A stretch of DNA of 9,994 nt from Spirochaetaceae bacterium (lineage in GTDB: Bacteria > Spirochaetota > Spirochaetia > Treponematales > Breznakiellaceae), in NCBI GenBank assembly GCA_031265015.1, contig JAISDG010000165.1, positions 1 to 9,994 of the forward strand, given 5' to 3'. Shown here piece by piece: positions 6,858-9,994 of the stretch. A program made the position numbers and the translations under genes. The notes under the pieces were generated by a model. That model searched no databases. It was given only the letters and a program-made list of their open reading frames with translations, and had not been told where the DNA came from. Positions within the stretch are counted from its first letter, which is position 1. Every line of letters begins with the position of its first letter.

Positions 6858-9800
6858 ATGTTTGGTTTTTTGAAAAGGCTTTTTAGCCGCAGCCCTTCCA
6901 GAGACCGGACAGCCGATCCGGATGACATTGTTGAAGAACAGTGGCAGGCCGATTTTTCCCGGGAGGATATACCGGGCAGGCAGTCCCTGGTCCGCTTTTT
7001 TATTACATCAGAAAACTTGTATCGCGCCTATCTGTATAAAAACGCCCTGCGTCTGGGAGTTAAAAAAACCAATTGTATAGCCTGGACCGAGGATATGCAG
7101 TTCCGGTATCAGGATCTGGATATGCGGGGGCGGATCAGGCTGGAGAGCGGGAGCGGGTATGCCGCCGCCGGTTTTATTTTCCGCATGGTGGACGAACTTA
7201 CCTATTACATGGCGCTGGTTTCAAACCGGGGATACTTCCGTCTGGATCTGGTCCGGAACAGCACTCCCCTGGCCCTGGCGGGATGGACCGAAGCGCCGGG
7301 ACTTCCTGTTTTAGAGGAAGAAAGGGACACTCCTGTAGAATTTGACCTGGAGGTGATCACCTACGGCAGCAGAATCCTCCTGCTGATTAACGGGCAGTGG
7401 GCCGGGGCCTGGAACGACGCTTCCCTGCCGGAAGGAAGAATAGGGTTTGCCGCGGCCAGTTATGAAACCCGGAAGGGGCCGGCCCGTTCCGCCGGGCAGA
7501 CGGAATTCGACGCCCCGGACGGCAGCCAAAGATTCGCCGCGGAAGCCTCGCTCCTTTCCTTTAGCCTTGATTCCCGGATTACCGAAGTGGGAAACCGGTA
7601 CGATACGCTGGAAGACACCGCCCTCCCGGAAAACCGCGTCCGGCTGGCGGAAACTTTTACCGCCCTGGGCCGGACAAACGCCGCGCTGGCGCAGCTTCGG
7701 AAAGCCTGGGAGGGCCGGGAAACGGCCGCCGCGGCCCTGGCCGCCGAAGTGGCTACCGCGGAAGACGGGGTTGTTCTGGCGGCCATACAGATTGAAACGC
7801 CGGAGACCTATATCCGCAAGCCCAGGGAACTGTTCTTGGCCGCCAAACTGGCCCTGGCGCTGGAGCAGTGGGACGAAGCGGAAGAATACCTTGAAGCCCT
7901 GGCCGCCCCGGCCGGCCCGGAACGGGCAGGCGCCGGTGAAGAACTCCTTAAGCAGGCCAGGAATATGAAAGCCGCGTTTCTCTATTCCCGGGGACGATAC
8001 GGCGATTTGATTCAATGGACGGCAAATACTGCGGCCGCCGAAGACCCAAACGGCGAAATACAGGAAGCCGTCCGCCTGTTCGCGGATCCGGCGGCGCTGT
8101 ACAATCTGCTGGGACACGCGTACTTTAATTCCTGGGAATATCAAAAAGCCGCGGAAGCCTATGACAGGGCCGGTAAATTGGATGAAAAAAACGGCATGAC
8201 CGCAAAAAACGCCGCCGCTTCCTATGAACTGCTGAATCAAAACGAAGCCGCCCTGGAACGGTATCTTAAAGCGGGCAGAGCCTTTCTGGCGGGAAACAGC
8301 TATGAAGAGCTGGGGCTGCTGATACCTAAATTCCGGCTTCTGGGAGAAACAAACTGGGAAGCCCGGGCCCTGATCGGCAAATGGTCCTTTGGGGTTGAAG
8401 ACTGGAAAACCGCCCGGGAAGAACTGGACAGGGCGGAAGAACTGCGGAAAGAAACGGAAGTTCCGGAACAGGGCGCGAAACTCCCCGCGCCCGATCCGGC
8501 CCTGTACTTTTTGCAGGGATTGCTCCTTTCCCGCAGCGGCCGCCGGCGGGAAGCCCTGCCCCTTTTTGAAAAGGCGGTAAGCTTCGCGCCGGATTACCCG
8601 CTCTTCCGTTTCAGGCTGGCGGAAAACCGCTTTATGCTTGACCAGAACCCGGATGATCCCCGTTTTCTCTCCGACCTGGAAGCGGCCCTGACGGTTAACC
8701 GGGAAGAAGAAGAGGAAACCTATGGGTGGGTCCATAACTTTGCGGCCCATGTGGCTTTAACCAGAGGGGATCTTGATCAGGCAAAAAGCCGCATGGATAA
8801 GGCCTCCGCCATTCTGGGCGAAATACCCGCGGTCCGGGTAAACCGGGCGGTAGCTCTTTACCTGACGGGTTCTCCTGATGAAGCCCTAAACATTCTGGAA
8901 TCAAAACAGGAAGAAGATCCCGAAGGGCTTATGGCAAACTGCGCTGGCAATCTGCTGGTCCGGGCCCGGCGCTTTGAAGAGGCGGACGGGTATTACCGCC
9001 GGGCGGTGATCGCCGCCCCGGACAATGTCCAGTACCGTTGTAACAGGGCCTCGTGCCTGATTGAACTGGGCCGGTACGGTGAAGCCGATGCTGTCCTTAC
9101 CTCGGGGGGCGGCATTTCCCCCGAAGCAAATCCCGATATGCTGGAATTGATTGCCTTCGTGGCGGTTAAAAAGGGTGAGTACCAGCGGGCCGAGGCGGCC
9201 GCCCTGGCGGCCCTTACAATTGACCCGGATCATGTCCCCTCCCTGATCAGCCTGGGCTGGACAAAGGCTTTTGGCGGCCATTGGGATGAACTGGAGAAGA
9301 CGCTGGATCACCTGGATCAACTGGAACTCTCCGGGGACGCCGCCAAAGGCCGGGATGATCTTGAACGATGGATGGAAGAAGCCCTGTACCGCACCGTCAG
9401 CTGCGCCATCTGCGGCAGGGAATGGCGGGTAGAGCGGAACGGCAAATCCGTTCCCGCTATCAAGCTGTATGCCATGCCTCCCGACGACATGCCCGCGGGC
9501 GCCTGTCCCGGATGCGGTAAAATCTATTGTGTAGGCTGCCGCAGGGATGACCTGGATGAATCGGGCCGTTTTACCTGCCCTGACTGCGGTAAAAGCCTTA
9601 AGTTAAGTGATGACGGCCTTAAAGCCCTGTTGTATGATTGGGCCGAAACGAACCTGAAAAAACGGAAACGGAAAAAAAAGAATCCTCCGGCGGAAGACAA
9701 CGCCCCATCCGCGCCGCCGCCGGAACCCGCAGACGGCATCGCACTGCCGAAACCCGTGAACGGCATCGCGCCGAAGGAACCCGCGGACGATGCTGTGCCG

Positions 9801-9917
9801 CAAGAGCCGCCGGACGGCGCTGCGCCGCGGGAACCCGCAGACGGCGTTGCGGCGCAAAAACCACCGGATGCCGCGAACGGCATTGCGCCGGAGGGCGCTA
9901 CGCCATCGGAAACGTAA
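6858..9917 (+). CDS. Beta-sandwich/TPR protein with binuclear zinc module
   Basis: I do not recognise a named family for the whole 1019-residue protein. The start is the first in-frame ATG clear of the divergent gene's ATG. Residues 1-10 (MFGFLKRLFS) could form a short amphipathic helix. There is no signal peptide or transmembrane segment. Residues ~40-235 look like a LamG/concanavalin-type beta-sandwich (GFIFRMVDELTYYMALVS at 105-122, INGQWAGAW at 177-185, EGRIGFAAASYE at 192-203). Residues ~255-815 are helical TPR-like repeats, clearest at 412-445, 547-580, 691-724 and 761-794. Eight cysteines follow as C849-x2-C852, C883-x2-C886-x4-C891-x2-C894 and C907-x2-C910. Then come KKRKRKKK (934-941) and six 9-residue Pro/Ala-rich repeats. 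TPR proteins usually scaffold complexes. Zinc-assisted protein binding at the membrane face is an inference. Substrate and partners are unknown. Confidence 0.88.
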   Translation: MFGFLKRLFSRSPSRDRTADPDDIVEEQWQADFSREDIPGRQSLVRFFITSENLYRAYLYKNALRLGVKKTNCIAWTEDMQFRYQDLDMRGRIRLESGSGYAAAGFIFRMVDELTYYMALVSNRGYFRLDLVRNSTPLALAGWTEAPGLPVLEEERDTPVEFDLEVITYGSRILLLINGQWAGAWNDASLPEGRIGFAAASYETRKGPARSAGQTEFDAPDGSQRFAAEASLLSFSLDSRITEVGNRYDTLEDTALPENRVRLAETFTALGRTNAALAQLRKAWEGRETAAAALAAEVATAEDGVVLAAIQIETPETYIRKPRELFLAAKLALALEQWDEAEEYLEALAAPAGPERAGAGEELLKQARNMKAAFLYSRGRYGDLIQWTANTAAAEDPNGEIQEAVRLFADPAALYNLLGHAYFNSWEYQKAAEAYDRAGKLDEKNGMTAKNAAASYELLNQNEAALERYLKAGRAFLAGNSYEELGLLIPKFRLLGETNWEARALIGKWSFGVEDWKTAREELDRAEELRKETEVPEQGAKLPAPDPALYFLQGLLLSRSGRRREALPLFEKAVSFAPDYPLFRFRLAENRFMLDQNPDDPRFLSDLEAALTVNREEEEETYGWVHNFAAHVALTRGDLDQAKSRMDKASAILGEIPAVRVNRAVALYLTGSPDEALNILESKQEEDPEGLMANCAGNLLVRARRFEEADGYYRRAVIAAPDNVQYRCNRASCLIELGRYGEADAVLTSGGGISPEANPDMLELIAFVAVKKGEYQRAEAAALAALTIDPDHVPSLISLGWTKAFGGHWDELEKTLDHLDQLELSGDAAKGRDDLERWMEEALYRTVSCAICGREWRVERNGKSVPAIKLYAMPPDDMPAGACPGCGKIYCVGCRRDDLDESGRFTCPDCGKSLKLSDDGLKALLYDWAETNLKKRKRKKKNPPAEDNAPSAPPPEPADGIALPKPVNGIAPKEPADDAVPQEPPDGAAPREPADGVAAQKPPDAANGIAPEGATPSET
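9726..9887 (+). repeat. Six 27-bp tandem repeats coding a Pro/Ala-rich tail
   Basis: Units start at 9726, 9753, 9780, 9807, 9834 and 9861. Each encodes about nine residues of the form P-x-D/N-G-x-A-x-x-x (PADGIALPK, PVNGIAPKE, PADDAVPQE, PPDGAAPRE, PADGVAAQK, PPDAANGIA). Units are diverged at the DNA level but stay in register. The encoded tail should be disordered. Copy number is likely to differ between strains. Confidence 0.8.
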
Positions 9918-9994
9918 ACCCGGACGGCCCCCGCTTGCAAAGCATATCCGTACCCTCTTTGCCCGCGGCTTCAGTTTTCCGAGTTCGAGTACCG
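9918..9994. other. Right edge, no callable feature
   Basis: These 77 bp follow the TPR-gene stop. No T-tailed hairpin that would end the gene is visible. A small GCTT-GCA-AAGC dyad is the only structure. On the minus strand the frame entering from the right edge closes at a TGA (9973-9971), so the 3' tip of a convergent gene could lie here, but seven codons cannot be assigned. Confidence 0.4.

Noticed and set aside
6815..6928. Longer start (ATG at 6928) for the binding protein
   Set aside because: It would overlap the divergent TPR gene start, and the ATG at 6814 has a GAGG ribosome site at good spacing.
7311..8750. Long minus-strand open frame (479 codons) opposite the TPR gene
   Set aside because: Composition is Phe/Gly/Gln/Arg-rich without domain signals. 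The sense frame has clear TPR motifs over the same bases.
9960..9994. tRNA T-arm-like GTTCGAGTACCG at the right edge
   Set aside because: The bases flanking the TTCGAGT loop do not pair into a five-base stem, and no other tRNA arm is visible upstream.
1..9994. CRISPR array, rRNA, riboswitch or prophage module
   Set aside because: No regularly spaced repeats with unique spacers, no recognisable structural RNA and no phage-type genes were found. The only tandem repeats are the ones reported.

Overview
The window reads as a stretch of a GC-rich spirochaete chromosome. A Treponema-like member of the Spirochaetales, such as the termite-gut type, is my best guess. This rests on the trkA-trkH pair, the style of the EPSP synthase and the large TPR protein, not on any database comparison. 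Most of the window is dense, vertically inherited-looking coding sequence. Only the first ~0.95 kb looks like accessory DNA.

Layout. Positions 1-132 are AT-rich and non-coding. Positions 133-825 (minus) hold the catalytic half of an IS630-type transposase that has lost its DNA-binding N-terminus. Positions 826-940 are a non-coding junction with a tandem duplication of the trkH stop region and several hairpins. From 941 to 6814, four genes lie head to tail on the minus strand, with junctions of -4 to +12 bp, and look like one operon. In transcription order they are a membrane-anchored family 1 solute-binding protein, aroA (EPSP synthase), trkA and trkH. From 6858 to 9917 a single 1019-residue gene runs divergently on the plus strand. 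It encodes a protein with a LamG/concanavalin-like beta-sandwich, a long TPR superhelix, an eight-cysteine binuclear zinc module and a repetitive Pro/Ala tail. The two divergent ATGs are only 43 bp apart, with a perfect 6-bp dyad between them. The last 77 bp hold nothing I can call.

How the genes work together. TrkA and TrkH form a potassium uptake channel and its nucleotide-binding gating ring. AroA makes EPSP for aromatic amino acid synthesis. The binding protein has no permease or ATPase beside it and carries a long basic cytoplasmic tail before its membrane helix, so it may not be a conventional ABC-transporter component. The divergent TPR protein has no signal peptide, a beta-sandwich at one end and a FYVE/RING-like cysteine pattern at the other. 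It is the least ordinary object in the window and the best candidate for something undescribed.
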